Assembly (NCBI GenBank): GCA_017441505.1 | Contig: JAFRXL010000022.1 | Location: forward strand, 27,883-91,882 | Length of the DNA: 64,000 nucleotides | Direction: 5' to 3' | DNA from: Ruminococcus sp. | GTDB lineage: Bacteria; Bacillota; Clostridia; Oscillospirales; Ruminococcaceae | Shown: piece after piece, positions 12,001 to 20,046 of the stretch | Position numbering within the stretch: the first letter of the stretch is position 1 | Layout of the letters: every line of letters begins with the position of its first letter | The notes under the pieces: generated by a model | The model's input: only the letters and a program-made list of their open reading frames with translations | Database searches by the model: none | What the model was told of the DNA's origin: nothing | Position numbers and translations under genes: made by a program

Positions 12001-12442
12001 CGTAAGCTCCGGAAGAGGTGCTGAGGTAAGCTTTGACCTCGATACTCAGGAACCTGAATTCAAGTGCGATGACCTCGCAGATAAGGCTGAATTCAGAGAA
12101 TCCGAAAAGGAATTCAGAATTAATGTAAACGAGAAGATAAAGCATATCAAAGTTTCAACAAGCAGCGATGAAGTCCTTCTGGACATTGATCCGGAAGACG
12201 GAGAGAACAGCTATGTATTCAGGATACCGGCTTCAAACAGCTCCCGTGATATTACGATAGAGATCACAGACCTTGCCGGAAATACCACTGTAAAAACATA
12301 CAGCGATCTGCTCATAACCGAAAATATCGCTCTTTATATGATGCATAAGTCATGGGTAAAGATAACCGGTATATCAGTACTTGCAGGTCTTGGTGCTATA
12401 GGCGGACTGCTGTTCGTAAGAAAAAAGAGAAAGAATAGATGA
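6008..12442 (+). CDS. Giant Ig-repeat cell-surface protein (2144 aa)
   Basis: The N-terminus has a positive cluster and a hydrophobic signal peptide (about residues 8-33). An almost pure Thr tract follows at 71-91, then a ~300-residue unique region, then many beta-sandwich modules typical of bacterial Ig-like domains. These are recognised by repeats of DNAGN/DLAGN/DKVGN and IDxxAP, at least ten copies across residues ~700-2080. The C-terminus has one membrane helix followed by RKKRKNR, with no LPXTG sorting signal, so it should be anchored in the membrane with its body across the wall. Start chosen at 6008; GGGTGG upstream is rather far (about 12 nt), and a GTG at 5996 is an alternative. Position inside the secretion locus suggests it is part of, or guided by, that machine. 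Confidence 0.88.
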   Translation: MEPKKHMLRKTAAFAAALSFLSATNLNIMNSAAESSTVKKQAIASTVKELNNNVSSAQSEQSPSAGTAKSTTTTTTTTSTTTTTTTTTTTAPVTKSTEIQVDIDVNGDFNTMNNLTVHYASELQKELTGLSPYISVGTKCSYSRLYYPHNVVTITYPENLESTVKNRINNLKVEKIENETYYAYGYSIEHEQWECKRYYKLEDYSEFAKFNIPNTNLKKNGNDSYVSEDYEFSDKSFTVEKREYYLDDFSGIKPTGKVTLNYLTIKLNGKDHEIKSAKVNITLTFDNCYIEDGNIKLYSKEINCEWKNLQNEKITINSKSANNFIIDNKWDAPIPIESESQTIDMETLVKKYTDYYADTNTDPLPKNGDITFNIYASPSEIGAQRIFQNSEGEEDTSLEDTYSYKVDQDDNITVPYVVNKNGKNYYLVRERSYILKNTALPDTGEDSPNREYRSAKTFSATEICSNLFSNNSQSYCTIDAHEDINNFFVELTYREFPDTEIIDSDPLIKLFANSLNGTIKDDVIFAKRPAPTGDDSKRLISLNLPGYAGHEIIIVDDDNNSSSVKVTADATDATVGKAVYEVKDDTKFVKVVLVKKIGNKDVPVDTQPFFVYFDDHQPEIIIKNNPNKWSNTNNYKIEFTVNDKDDLSSVHPLFCADAEKIKKLEELKAIKYISILEQEGSSTLPLVTYEHRFNIPDTIDDPIDSYTLKADDLSQEAENKLNVTLIKKLDEKGNPYFTAEFSMADSAAKGYRGYVYIYAAAASGIPAIFVPSDKEPRHQVMIDIAAPTVTSITATVEDNNQNIEKYLENGKNIRVKAAATDKYDDYPCCGVGKKIYHFNGQTITKEKDQLDDDVIFEVRSDNCNDIITITVVDGVGNSDDFYYCNDPENGNVTKYISKAERIIVDNISPSEPVLTAGKADFTDDNNTPFPHDDKNWYKKYADISIKAEDEGESENISGIAELRFIFNNTEKNITVDTLCDPDNYGFPSADILVSELAKDNACYLCFVQDEINSSRYLPYLRDKNYPSVNVKLTDSPISLYNDGKFELKMQTADNSGNVSQQTSIEVFIDNNAPTSDGIFEKGNAEHSDRTDDSIHMYKYGTFSNHRIQIKVPVSDGQDTVPSSGYRDAYLTVTKKDGTDVTFFSNKFDNDYVIFELPDSLDENEVFSGTMTVCVYDKVGNKSEVTALVSPQPDSSEVLILERVAPVIPDAPQLKGNDRYTDGEGKIWFSSDVALSYNISDADSGLARAHIIRTHEGEAPEAPQAKEYTGKNVITSSDVHTISTASGKDGRFDFNVYAEDNAGNHSDNSFTVYKDTSIPYIYSFSFSGLIKNSDSEIWFNKAPAKYGHFHNSDYIMTVTVKDDLGASSGIKNIYCELYNADGSLFRSYVFDASSFRSTGEADTYSADFAVPEGFKGDIRAWAVDNVAHESQKASPNGFISENRNTHDNASYSHVTITLPSTTKHDTSGRPLYNQNVEAKIEITDIHSGIEQIRWRTSDTQDWMELRINADGNISGNTEGWEIQKNDRNIIQSISKNIIVSKDANDDFIQVAMKDNSQNISEAEARFSIDKHKPVIAVSGIEKSDQVKYYNTHKTAHVVISERNFDSPSVNGTVDTRFADDNRTDKNSDQFRHTRDLPFNSDGRYNLNITDTDLAGNASDAYASGTFVIDTIAPKASVTVRKDNGVTVANGKNTYIESPAQATVVVDEINFDPQLVSITINGKAFTPSGWSGTNSHSASIPVSYFTNDGSYTISVSGKDLAGNTLKTTAVSFTVDKKEPEINITGVSSANKDTVAPVVNIKDSNLDSQNVKVYRNGQPLKLTTENNGQTAKYDVDGSGSFITANWVEENDNSDIKKKLVFDNFPTDEVFDGSYRIEVETADKAENTSSEDLEFTVNRHGSVFAVQNAEDINGKYLNKAPTIVITERNVDKHNSDSEIIIIVDKGSNTVKLTDREYEVSEPVALSDNSGYEYTYTILPEVFDQDLNYNISIQSVDAAGNKNVSSGRGAEVSFDLDTQEPEFKCDDLADKAEFRESEKEFRINVNEKIKHIKVSTSSDEVLLDIDPEDGENSYVFRIPASNSSRDITIEITDLAGNTTVKTYSDLLITENIALYMMHKSWVKITGISVLAGLGAIGGLLFVRKKRKNR
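6215..6284 (+). repeat. ACN trinucleotide tract coding poly-Thr
   Basis: Near-uninterrupted ACA/ACT/ACC codons make a ~21-residue Thr run in the giant Ig-repeat protein. A likely flexible, possibly glycosylated linker next to the membrane signal; the DNA is of a kind that changes length by slippage. Confidence 0.8.
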
Positions 12443-12455
12443 TACAGGTGATAAA

Positions 12456-13388
12456 ATGATAAATTTCAATGAACTGAAAAATAAAGAAATGATTACCGGA
12501 CATGATGTCGGAAAACTGATAATCTGCAATGATATATATTCATATGCCAAACAGTCCGGAGCCGATCAGTACAAGGAATTTACCCCTGTAACTCAGGAAG
12601 AGCTGGATATGCTCATAGAGAAGATAGACACCTATGAAGAGGCGGATATTCTTGAATGCTATGTACAGCTCCAGAACTTTATAAAATACGCTCAGGCTAT
12701 GTCATATGCTTACAATCAGCAGGCTCAGAACGGTTTCTGCCGTCTGCTGATGTATATGACTCAGGCACAGCAGGTCGAACACGCAAGACGCATGATAGAG
12801 CTGCTGCCGATGATAATGACCAATTCTCAGTTCAGCGAAATGAGAAATCCCGGCGAGCTTGCAAGACTAAGGGGAGTAGCTGTCGTTGCGGACAGCTTCC
12901 CTTGCCGTCCTAAGTGCCTTGATGCCCACGATCACTTCATTGAACCAGAAATAGATTGCTTCCAGGAAATGATGAGCCTTGAACATTCTGAAACTATGGA
13001 GGATAAGATCGCTTATTTCCGCAATGACCTCATGCTTAAAGGTCTGGAGTATCAGAATGCCTATAATAAGCTCTTTGAGCTTATCGCCGAAAGGATAGAT
13101 ATACCTGAGTTCACTGTATTCTGCACCGATACAAGCGAGATCGTTAAACAGATCGGAGAATTCAACGTTCAGCGAGTTGATATGGAAAACGAGATCGCCG
13201 GCGAAGGTGAAGAATATGAAAATAAAAAAAGAATACTGAAAAAAGTATTCATGCCTATCGACCTGAATGAAATAAGGATAACAGAAGAAGCTGTAAAAGC
13301 AGTCAGAGAAAAGCTCGACGATATAAGAATATTCCGTACTTCTGTAAACGACCTTGTAAAGCTTCTCCTGCCTGATAGGAGGACATGA
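12456..13388 (+). CDS. Unknown protein of the type VII locus (310 aa)
   Basis: Not recognised. It is largely alpha-helical by eye, acidic, without signal peptide or membrane helix, and so probably cytosolic. A repeated Gln/Met-rich patch lies at about residues 85-115 (AQAMSYAYNQQAQ, then TQAQQVEHARRM). It lies 13 nt after the giant surface protein and overlaps the next gene by 4 nt (ATGA), so translation of the two is probably coupled. That tight link with the initiator-like protein suggests the two work as a pair. Start ATG at 12456 follows CAGGTG. Confidence 0.75.
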   Translation: MINFNELKNKEMITGHDVGKLIICNDIYSYAKQSGADQYKEFTPVTQEELDMLIEKIDTYEEADILECYVQLQNFIKYAQAMSYAYNQQAQNGFCRLLMYMTQAQQVEHARRMIELLPMIMTNSQFSEMRNPGELARLRGVAVVADSFPCRPKCLDAHDHFIEPEIDCFQEMMSLEHSETMEDKIAYFRNDLMLKGLEYQNAYNKLFELIAERIDIPEFTVFCTDTSEIVKQIGEFNVQRVDMENEIAGEGEEYENKKRILKKVFMPIDLNEIRITEEAVKAVREKLDDIRIFRTSVNDLVKLLLPDRRT

Positions 13389-14359
13389 TGGGATACACAA
13401 AAGGTATCGACGGAACTTCATCGACCATCGGACAAGTTCTTGAAACTAATCTACAGGTAAATTCGGTTTCAAGAAATGCCTTCCGTATCATGAAGCAGTC
13501 TTCCGCTATGAACAAACTCTCTACCTTAAAAATAACAAAGAAAATGGCTTCCGGTCCGGAAGATGAAGTTTGCATAGAAAAAGACAATCTGAAAATATCA
13601 TTTGAAAATCTCGCCGGTCTTGGAAACGGACTAAAAACTACTACTCACCGGCTCGCAGATGCACTTATGATAAAATTCACGGAACTCGGCTCAAAAGAAC
13701 AGATAGTAACTCTTTCGCTTGATGAGTATATGAGACTTTGTGAGCTGAAAAATACAACAGAGATGCGAAAACAGGTCAATGCCGACCTGAAAACGCTCCT
13801 CAATATGCGTGTAAGCTTCCAGAAATCTTCAAACAGAGAACAGAGTATGCAGGACATCAGACTTTGTACCAATGTGAAGATAAAAAACAATATCATCTTC
13901 TTTACTTTCAGCGATGAATTTTTCATCATAATGAAGACCATGCCGGTAATGCCTTATCCGGAAAAGCTTTTCAGGATAAACCTTAAAAAGAATCCTAACA
14001 GCTATTATTTCCTGAAAAAAATTTCCGAGCATAAGAAGATGAACTATTTCAAGAAAAATGCCGATACTCTCAGCGTTAAGACCCTGCTGAGCTGTACTCC
14101 GGAGCTTCCCTCCTACGACGAGGTCGTCAATACTGACAGAGCCGTAGGAAGACGCATTATCGAACCGTTTGAAAGAGATATGAACGAGCTTTCAGACCTG
14201 CTCAGGTGGGAATACTGTCATTCAAACGGCACTAAACTAAGCGATGATGAGCTGGTAAACTTCAATTACCATATCTTCTACGGACTGCTCATCAAGATAA
14301 AATGGCGTGAATATCCAAAGCTTGAACGCAAGAAAAACAAAGTATCCAAAAGCAAGTAA
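13385..14359 (+). CDS. Replication-initiator-like winged-helix protein
   Basis: 324 aa. The pattern resembles plasmid initiators of the RepA/Rep_3 type. There is a helix-rich region with LDEYMRLCEL and KQVNADLKTLL, a strand pair around FFTFSDEFF, a segment PEKLFRINLKKNPNSYYFLKKI, and a C-terminal basic tail ending KKNKVSKSK. Such proteins bind iterated DNA repeats, but no iterons, partner partition genes or origin are visible here. It is translationally coupled to the 310-aa protein (4-nt overlap) and precedes yukD. It may therefore be an initiator fold reused as a regulator. Family assignment is by eye only; either of two adjacent ATG codons may be used. Confidence 0.6.
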   Translation: MMGYTKGIDGTSSTIGQVLETNLQVNSVSRNAFRIMKQSSAMNKLSTLKITKKMASGPEDEVCIEKDNLKISFENLAGLGNGLKTTTHRLADALMIKFTELGSKEQIVTLSLDEYMRLCELKNTTEMRKQVNADLKTLLNMRVSFQKSSNREQSMQDIRLCTNVKIKNNIIFFTFSDEFFIIMKTMPVMPYPEKLFRINLKKNPNSYYFLKKISEHKKMNYFKKNADTLSVKTLLSCTPELPSYDEVVNTDRAVGRRIIEPFERDMNELSDLLRWEYCHSNGTKLSDDELVNFNYHIFYGLLIKIKWREYPKLERKKNKVSKSK

Positions 14360-14368
14360 GCTGTAAAG

Positions 14369-14417
14369 AACCTGTCAGCATGGCGTATCCGAAAGGCTTA
14401 GAACCTGCTGACAGGTT
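14369..14417 (+). other. Hairpin with 12-bp perfect stem between operon halves
   Basis: AACCTGTCAGCA (14369-14380) and its exact complement (14406-14417) flank a 25-nt loop. No T-run follows, so it is not a classical terminator. The right arm ends 14 nt before the yukD ribosome site. It may stabilise or cut the mRNA, or partly stop transcription before yukD. Confidence 0.6.
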
Positions 14418-14440
14418 AATTTTATGTGAAAGGAGCTTTT

Positions 14441-14692
14441 ATGAATAAAATAATCGTTCAGGTCTATCTTCCTGCTAACGGAAAGACCTATGATATAAGA
14501 CTTCCCGAGGATATGTATGTCCACGATGCTGCGGACATACTCGGCGACCTTTTTGCCGATGCGGCAAAGGGTCTTTACTGCAAGGGCGATGTAAATATAC
14601 TCTGTTTCCTTGATAAGGGAGAAAGTCTTCCTCAGGACAAAACTCTTAAAGAACTTAATATCTGCAACCGCACAAAATTAATGTTCGTATGA
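14441..14692 (+). CDS. yukD: YukD/EsaB-like ubiquitin-fold protein
   Basis: 83 aa from ATG 14441, which follows AAAGGAG; an earlier in-frame start lacks a site. Beta-grasp pattern as in YukD/EsaB: an initial strand (IIVQVYLPANGKTYDIRLPE), a helix (DAADILGDLFADA), and a closing segment LKELNICNRTKLMFV. EsaB is a cytosolic accessory factor of Firmicutes type VII secretion. Its position just before essC is the usual order in these loci, and this supports the call. Confidence 0.85.
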   Translation: MNKIIVQVYLPANGKTYDIRLPEDMYVHDAADILGDLFADAAKGLYCKGDVNILCFLDKGESLPQDKTLKELNICNRTKLMFV

Positions 14693-14714
14693 TCCAATAT
14701 AAAGGGGTGAGATA

Positions 14715-17700
14715 ATGCTTCTTATTACTTTTTTGCAGAACGAATTTATCAACACTACCGTTCTGCCTGATAAGAAAAAAGGTCACTATAAACTCAATCA
14801 CGGCATAAGCAGCCTGACAGAGGATATAAATATCGACGGTATCGACAATAAATGGATAATATCCGGCGGCAATGAATACAGCATATACCGCTATTCAGAT
14901 GACGATAATGCCGAGCTCGTACAGCAGGCTGAGCTGACAAGTGACGATGTGCTTACTATAGATATTGCCGGTACAAGATGCATCCTCATAGTCGAGACTA
15001 TAAAAGATGAGAAAAACCGCTTCAACAAAATATGCTTCAATAACCCTTCTTCCCAGAAATTCAGTATCGGTAAGAAAAGCGACAACGATATAGTCCTTGA
15101 TGATACATATATATCCGGTTACCACGCTCTTATATCCAAAGAAAACGGAGTATGGAAGGTCACCGACCGTCAGAGCAGAAACGGTACTTACGTAAACAAC
15201 CGCAGAATAGACGGCGAATATGAGCTTAATATCGGTGATGTGGTGTTCATCGTCGGATATAAATTCATAATCTGTGCCGACTTCATAGCCGCTAATATCG
15301 ATTTCGACAAGAACGTAAAAGGCAGAGGTCTGAGCAAAGTCATATTCCCTAAATTCGTGCGTCCGGTAAAGAAAAGCGAGAGCTATGATGACTATTTCTA
15401 CAGGACTGTCGACCTCGGAGAAAAAGCTCCGGACCTTCCGGAGATAAAACTGCTTCCGCCCGAGCATATGCATAAGGTGGACGAACAGCCTGCTATACTC
15501 AGCATGGGCTCTGCAATGACAATGAGTACCGCTACCGTCCTTGTAGCCGCTTACTCGGGCCTTGCAGCTTATTACCGTGGTACGAATATATCCTATGTAG
15601 TCCCCTCTTTCATCATGGCAGGAAGTATGGTGCTTTCCTCATTGCTGTGGCCAAATCTCATAAGAAAACGCCGTAAGAAGGATATGAGGATCCGTGAGGC
15701 TCAGCGTATAAAGGAATATCAGGACTATATCATGGACCTCAGAGCTGCTGTCAATGTAATGCTCGATAACGAGAAAGAGTACCTCTGCAATAAATTCCTG
15801 ACCGCTGAGCAGTGCATGATGAGGGTCATAAACCATGACCGTTTCCTGTGGAGCAAAAGCATCAACGATGAAGATTTTCTCAGTGCGGCTATAGGTACAG
15901 GTAAACGTGAGTCTGCTATACAGGTAAAGTATACCGAAGATGCCGACACTTTCTTCAAGGACGACCTGCGTTATGATATGATGCAGTTTGCTCATGATGA
16001 AAGGATACTCTACGATGTGCCGATAACTATATCGCTCAATAAAGGCTGCATATGCGGTATCAGCGGAGAAAAAGCTGCCGCTTACGACCTCATCAAAGAG
16101 ATAGTAGTACAGCTCACATCACTTTATTCATATGACGAACTGAAGCTCATCTTCATCTGCGGTGAGGACGAAGACGAAAAGTGGGACTATGTAAAGTGGC
16201 TTCCGCATACATGGAACAGCGAAAACTCTTTCAGATACTTTTCATCCTCCGCAGATGAGCTTAAAGAACTTGCTGCCGAGCTTGAAAAAGAGATCGATAA
16301 CCGTATGACTCACCCACAGAATGATTTCCCGAAAATGCTCGTTATCGCCTCTAACAAAAAGTACATGGACAGCCTTGATATTATGTCCGTTATCATGAAG
16401 AACAGGGCATCACTGAATATAAGCATACTTACAGCGTTCGGAATGTACAACTATAATAACTCCAACATCATCATAGAAATTTCCGGCGAGGGAGCTAAGG
16501 TCTACGACCGCAAAAACAGTGATGTATCTGAGTTCAGACCATATACAGTGCCCACCGCACTCGATTCACCTGTTATCAACTTTGAAAATTACCTCGATAC
16601 AATATCAAATATAAAGCTCGATATAACCAACGAAAAATATCAGCTCCCTAAGATGATAACCTTCCTTGATATGTTCAAGGTATCAAAGGTAGAGCATCTT
16701 AACAGCCTTACAAGGTGGGCTGAGAACAATCCTATAAAGTCGCTGAAGACCGAGATAGGTGCATCACCTTCCGGCGACGTTTTCTTCATCGATATGCACG
16801 AAAAGTACCACGGTCCTCACGGACTTATAGCCGGTACTACCGGTTCAGGTAAGAGTGAATCTATCATCACTGTGATACTCTCACTTGCTGTAAACTACAG
16901 TCCGGAGGAAGTCGCATTCGTTATCGTCGACTACAAGGGCGGCGGTCTTGCCGACGCTTTCAACGATGTCAAAGAAGAAGTTATAGACGGCAAAACAGTT
17001 GAGGTAAGCTATAAGCTGCCGCACGTTGTGGGAACTGTTACAAACCTCGACGGCTCAACTATCGAAAGAGCCTGCATATCCATTGAGACTGAGATCAAAC
17101 GCCGTCAGATACTTTTCAAGAAAGCACGTAAAATATCCAACGAGGGTACTATGGATATTTACAAGTACCAGCAGCTCAGACGTGAAGGTGCTGACCTCGA
17201 AGTGCTCCCTCACCTATTTATAGTGTGCGACGAGTTCGCTGAGCTCAAAGCCGACAGAAGCGACTTCATGGACCTTCTCGTAAGTGCGGCTCGTATCGGA
17301 CGAAGCCTCGGTGTGCACCTCATACTCGCTACACAGAAGCCGGACAGCGTTGTAAGCCCTCAGATATGGAGTAACTCTCGTTTCAAGATATGTCTTAAAG
17401 TTCAGGGAAAAGAGGACAGTAAGGCTGTTATCCAGTGCCCTGACGCTGCCGAAATATCCACAACAGGACGTTTCTTCTTCCAAGTAGGATACAACGAAGT
17501 GTTCAGCATGGGACAGTCTGCATGGTGCGGTGCGGACTATATAGAAGCAGAGGATTTTGTCAAGAGCGATATAGAGTCCGCTGAGGTCATAGGCAATACC
17601 GGAAATATCATTTACGAAAAAGTTAGAAAACCTGAAATAAAAGTCAACAAGAACAAGCGTACAGTTTCTCAGCTGATAGCTGTAAGAAATTACCTCATAG

Positions 17701-19406
17701 ACATTGCAAAGGATATGGATGTAAGACCTCTATGGCTCGACCCTATCCCTGCAAAGCTCTCTCTCAAAGCACTCTACAGCGAGCTTGGAGAGCGTAAATA
17801 CAGGGACAATTACGTGCCGCTCGACCCTGTTATCGGTAAGCGTGATGACCTGTACAACCGCATTCAGGAGATAATGACAGTGCCGTTCTCTGAGAAAGGA
17901 AATCTCATAGTATACGGAGCTGCCGGAAGCGGTCTTGATATGTTCTTCATTTCTTTCATCTACTCGCTCATCTATGCCTATAATGCAGATCAGGTGAACA
18001 TATATGTACTTGATTTTGATGCCGGATTCCTTAAAGTATACGAAAAAGCTCCGCAGTTAGGGGACGTTGTTATCGAAGAGGAAGAGGAGGATGTCAAGAA
18101 CATTATAAGCTCCATAAGCGATGAGATAAACAGAAGAAGCAAGCTTTTCTCTGAGTACAGAGGTGAATATTCAGAATACTGCAAGTACTCCGGAAGCACT
18201 CTCCCTAACATCGTGCTTATCCTCAACAACTATACTGCCTTTATGGAAAAATTCAACGAGGGCATAACTTCTCAGCTTATCTACATCGCAAGAGAAGGCG
18301 TTAAAAGAGGTGTATATGTAGTTGTAGGAACTCCTTCCATAAACACCAATTTCCGTCTGAGACAGTATATCCAGCAGACATTTATGCTGAAAATGAACGA
18401 TGTAAACGATTATGTCGGAATACTCGGACGTACCGGCGGCATCACTCCTTCCGACTGTGCAGGAAGCGGTATCGTAAAAGAGAACGATATTACATATAAA
18501 TTCCAGACTGCCGATATTTTCGACATTATCCCTTCGGAAGATGAAGCAGACGAGATAATCCTCGATTCTGCCAAGGAAATAAGAGACCTCTGCGAGGATA
18601 TAAACGAAAACTGGAACGGAAAATCAGCACATTCATTTAAGCATATTGAAATAAATACAGAAAATGTACTTTCCGATGATGTATCATGGAAGAGCATCCC
18701 TCTCGGTACAGCAGATGATACCGTTTTAACCTATGATATGAGCGATAAATACATAACCTTTGTTTCTTCCGTTTCCGAAGAGCATCTTACCCGTTTTGCC
18801 GGATATATCACAAAGGCTCTTGCAAAGGATGACTCTATCTCTGTAGTCCTCCTCGACAGCTCGGGAGAACTCAGACCGGATGAAGAGGTTAACTATAAAT
18901 ACTACTCAACAGTTGAAGAATTCGATGAATGGAACAAGTTCTACAAAGCAGATGCCGAAGAAAGATGCAGCAAGCTGATAAAAAATGAACAGGGCGAGAT
19001 AGTCATGAGCGAAGACGCAAAACACGTCTATGTCGTTATAAACTCCTTCCAGAAAGCTTCAAAGATAGCCGATCTCAACGTAACTTTCAATAACTTCAAG
19101 CTCATTATCAACGAACTTCCGGAGGTACACTATCACTATGTTATTCTTGATACACAGAATGATATGAACGCCGACAGAGGTGCATATGTCCACATAGTCA
19201 AGAACCTTACAGACATCACCTCTCTTGATAATTTCGACATTGAAAATAACAGAGAGTGGTTCGATGCTTCGGGTATATGGCTCGGCGGAAGCTTATCCAG
19301 AAACGGATTATTTACTATCGAGAACACTCCGCCTATGCTCACGGAAAGCGAAGGAATTATCATAAGAAATAAGACCGCTGAGAAGAAATTCCGTTATTTT
19401 GTGTGA
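14715..19406 (+). CDS. essC: EssC-type FtsK/SpoIIIE secretion ATPase
   Basis: 1563 aa, the usual length for EssC, the motor of Firmicutes type VII secretion. N-terminal FHA-like region with a second, clear FHA domain at about 116-190 (SIGKKSDNDIV, SGYHALI, SRNGTYVNNRR). Two membrane helices follow at about 265-285 and 295-315, then three ATPase modules. The first has an intact Walker A GTTGSGKS near 706-713 and a Walker B-like LFIVCDEFAEL. The second has GAAGSGLD near 1068 with Leu in place of the Lys, so it probably does not hydrolyse ATP. The third is degenerate. This pattern is known for EssC, where the outer modules mainly bind substrate. The first start (ATG 14715) follows AAAGGGGTG. Confidence 0.95.
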   Translation: MLLITFLQNEFINTTVLPDKKKGHYKLNHGISSLTEDINIDGIDNKWIISGGNEYSIYRYSDDDNAELVQQAELTSDDVLTIDIAGTRCILIVETIKDEKNRFNKICFNNPSSQKFSIGKKSDNDIVLDDTYISGYHALISKENGVWKVTDRQSRNGTYVNNRRIDGEYELNIGDVVFIVGYKFIICADFIAANIDFDKNVKGRGLSKVIFPKFVRPVKKSESYDDYFYRTVDLGEKAPDLPEIKLLPPEHMHKVDEQPAILSMGSAMTMSTATVLVAAYSGLAAYYRGTNISYVVPSFIMAGSMVLSSLLWPNLIRKRRKKDMRIREAQRIKEYQDYIMDLRAAVNVMLDNEKEYLCNKFLTAEQCMMRVINHDRFLWSKSINDEDFLSAAIGTGKRESAIQVKYTEDADTFFKDDLRYDMMQFAHDERILYDVPITISLNKGCICGISGEKAAAYDLIKEIVVQLTSLYSYDELKLIFICGEDEDEKWDYVKWLPHTWNSENSFRYFSSSADELKELAAELEKEIDNRMTHPQNDFPKMLVIASNKKYMDSLDIMSVIMKNRASLNISILTAFGMYNYNNSNIIIEISGEGAKVYDRKNSDVSEFRPYTVPTALDSPVINFENYLDTISNIKLDITNEKYQLPKMITFLDMFKVSKVEHLNSLTRWAENNPIKSLKTEIGASPSGDVFFIDMHEKYHGPHGLIAGTTGSGKSESIITVILSLAVNYSPEEVAFVIVDYKGGGLADAFNDVKEEVIDGKTVEVSYKLPHVVGTVTNLDGSTIERACISIETEIKRRQILFKKARKISNEGTMDIYKYQQLRREGADLEVLPHLFIVCDEFAELKADRSDFMDLLVSAARIGRSLGVHLILATQKPDSVVSPQIWSNSRFKICLKVQGKEDSKAVIQCPDAAEISTTGRFFFQVGYNEVFSMGQSAWCGADYIEAEDFVKSDIESAEVIGNTGNIIYEKVRKPEIKVNKNKRTVSQLIAVRNYLIDIAKDMDVRPLWLDPIPAKLSLKALYSELGERKYRDNYVPLDPVIGKRDDLYNRIQEIMTVPFSEKGNLIVYGAAGSGLDMFFISFIYSLIYAYNADQVNIYVLDFDAGFLKVYEKAPQLGDVVIEEEEEDVKNIISSISDEINRRSKLFSEYRGEYSEYCKYSGSTLPNIVLILNNYTAFMEKFNEGITSQLIYIAREGVKRGVYVVVGTPSINTNFRLRQYIQQTFMLKMNDVNDYVGILGRTGGITPSDCAGSGIVKENDITYKFQTADIFDIIPSEDEADEIILDSAKEIRDLCEDINENWNGKSAHSFKHIEINTENVLSDDVSWKSIPLGTADDTVLTYDMSDKYITFVSSVSEEHLTRFAGYITKALAKDDSISVVLLDSSGELRPDEEVNYKYYSTVEEFDEWNKFYKADAEERCSKLIKNEQGEIVMSEDAKHVYVVINSFQKASKIADLNVTFNNFKLIINELPEVHYHYVILDTQNDMNADRGAYVHIVKNLTDITSLDNFDIENNREWFDASGIWLGGSLSRNGLFTIENTPPMLTESEGIIIRNKTAEKKFRYFV

Positions 19407-19661
19407 AAAAATGGTGGGTTTTTACAGCAAAAAGAGCGGAAACCTTCAGCAATATAAAGGGTAAAAAACAGCAAAAAAATTTTTTATGGTCAAAATTTGC
19501 CGATATTCCGTGACTTATTGGACACCCAAAATTTAAAATAACTAAAATTTTAACCCGTGCATTTTTAAAATACCCCAAAATACAAATGTGGTATAATATA
19601 TTCAACAAAGCAAGAGATGCTTTGAAAACGATCAATTATTTATTAATAGGAGGAATTAAAA
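19407..19661 (+). promoter_or_regulatory. Promoter region of the WXG100 genes
   Basis: A 255-nt AT-rich gap. An extended -10 (TGGTATAAT, with TATAAT at 19592-19597) lies 65 nt before the first WXG100 start; no good -35 is visible. A separate promoter here would let the small, abundant substrates be made in excess over EssC. No terminator is visible after essC. Confidence 0.6.
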
Positions 19662-19982
19662 ATGGCAAACAATTCAATTCGTTACAGTGAAGGTACAGAT
19701 TCCGTTATAAACACTGCTACCCAGATCTCTGAACTCGGTGATGAATTCTTCAGAGAATACACACAGCTTTATAATTTAGTTGAAGGCGATATGGCATCTA
19801 ACTGGAAGGGCGAAGACTTCGATGCTTTCAAGCAGAGAGTAAATGACGAAAAGCACTTCTTTGAAACAATGAGAGACATTATCACAGAGTATGCTACTTT
19901 CCTTCGCAACACAGCTAATGCTCATGAAGCTCGTATGGAAGACAGTAAAACTCAGGTTGATTCAAACTGTTCTTTTGATTGA
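19662..19982 (+). CDS. WXG100-family secreted protein
   Basis: 106 aa, two helices joined by a turn with NWKG (Trp-x-Gly at about residues 47-49), the mark of ESAT-6/EsxA-like proteins. It has no signal peptide, as expected for substrates exported by EssC. A C-terminal helix carries the E/Y/F-rich stretch. Strong AGGAGG ribosome site. Placed just after essC and before a second protein of the same size, with which it may pair. Confidence 0.9.
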   Translation: MANNSIRYSEGTDSVINTATQISELGDEFFREYTQLYNLVEGDMASNWKGEDFDAFKQRVNDEKHFFETMRDIITEYATFLRNTANAHEARMEDSKTQVDSNCSFD

Positions 19983-20046
19983 TCTTACCGCAAACACAAG
20001 TAATAAACTATAATAAATCAATTGTTTTTTTAGGAGGAATTTTATC

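Noticed and set aside
6008-12442. Sortase-anchored protein
   Set aside because: No LPXTG-like motif precedes the C-terminal helix, so membrane anchoring is the better reading.
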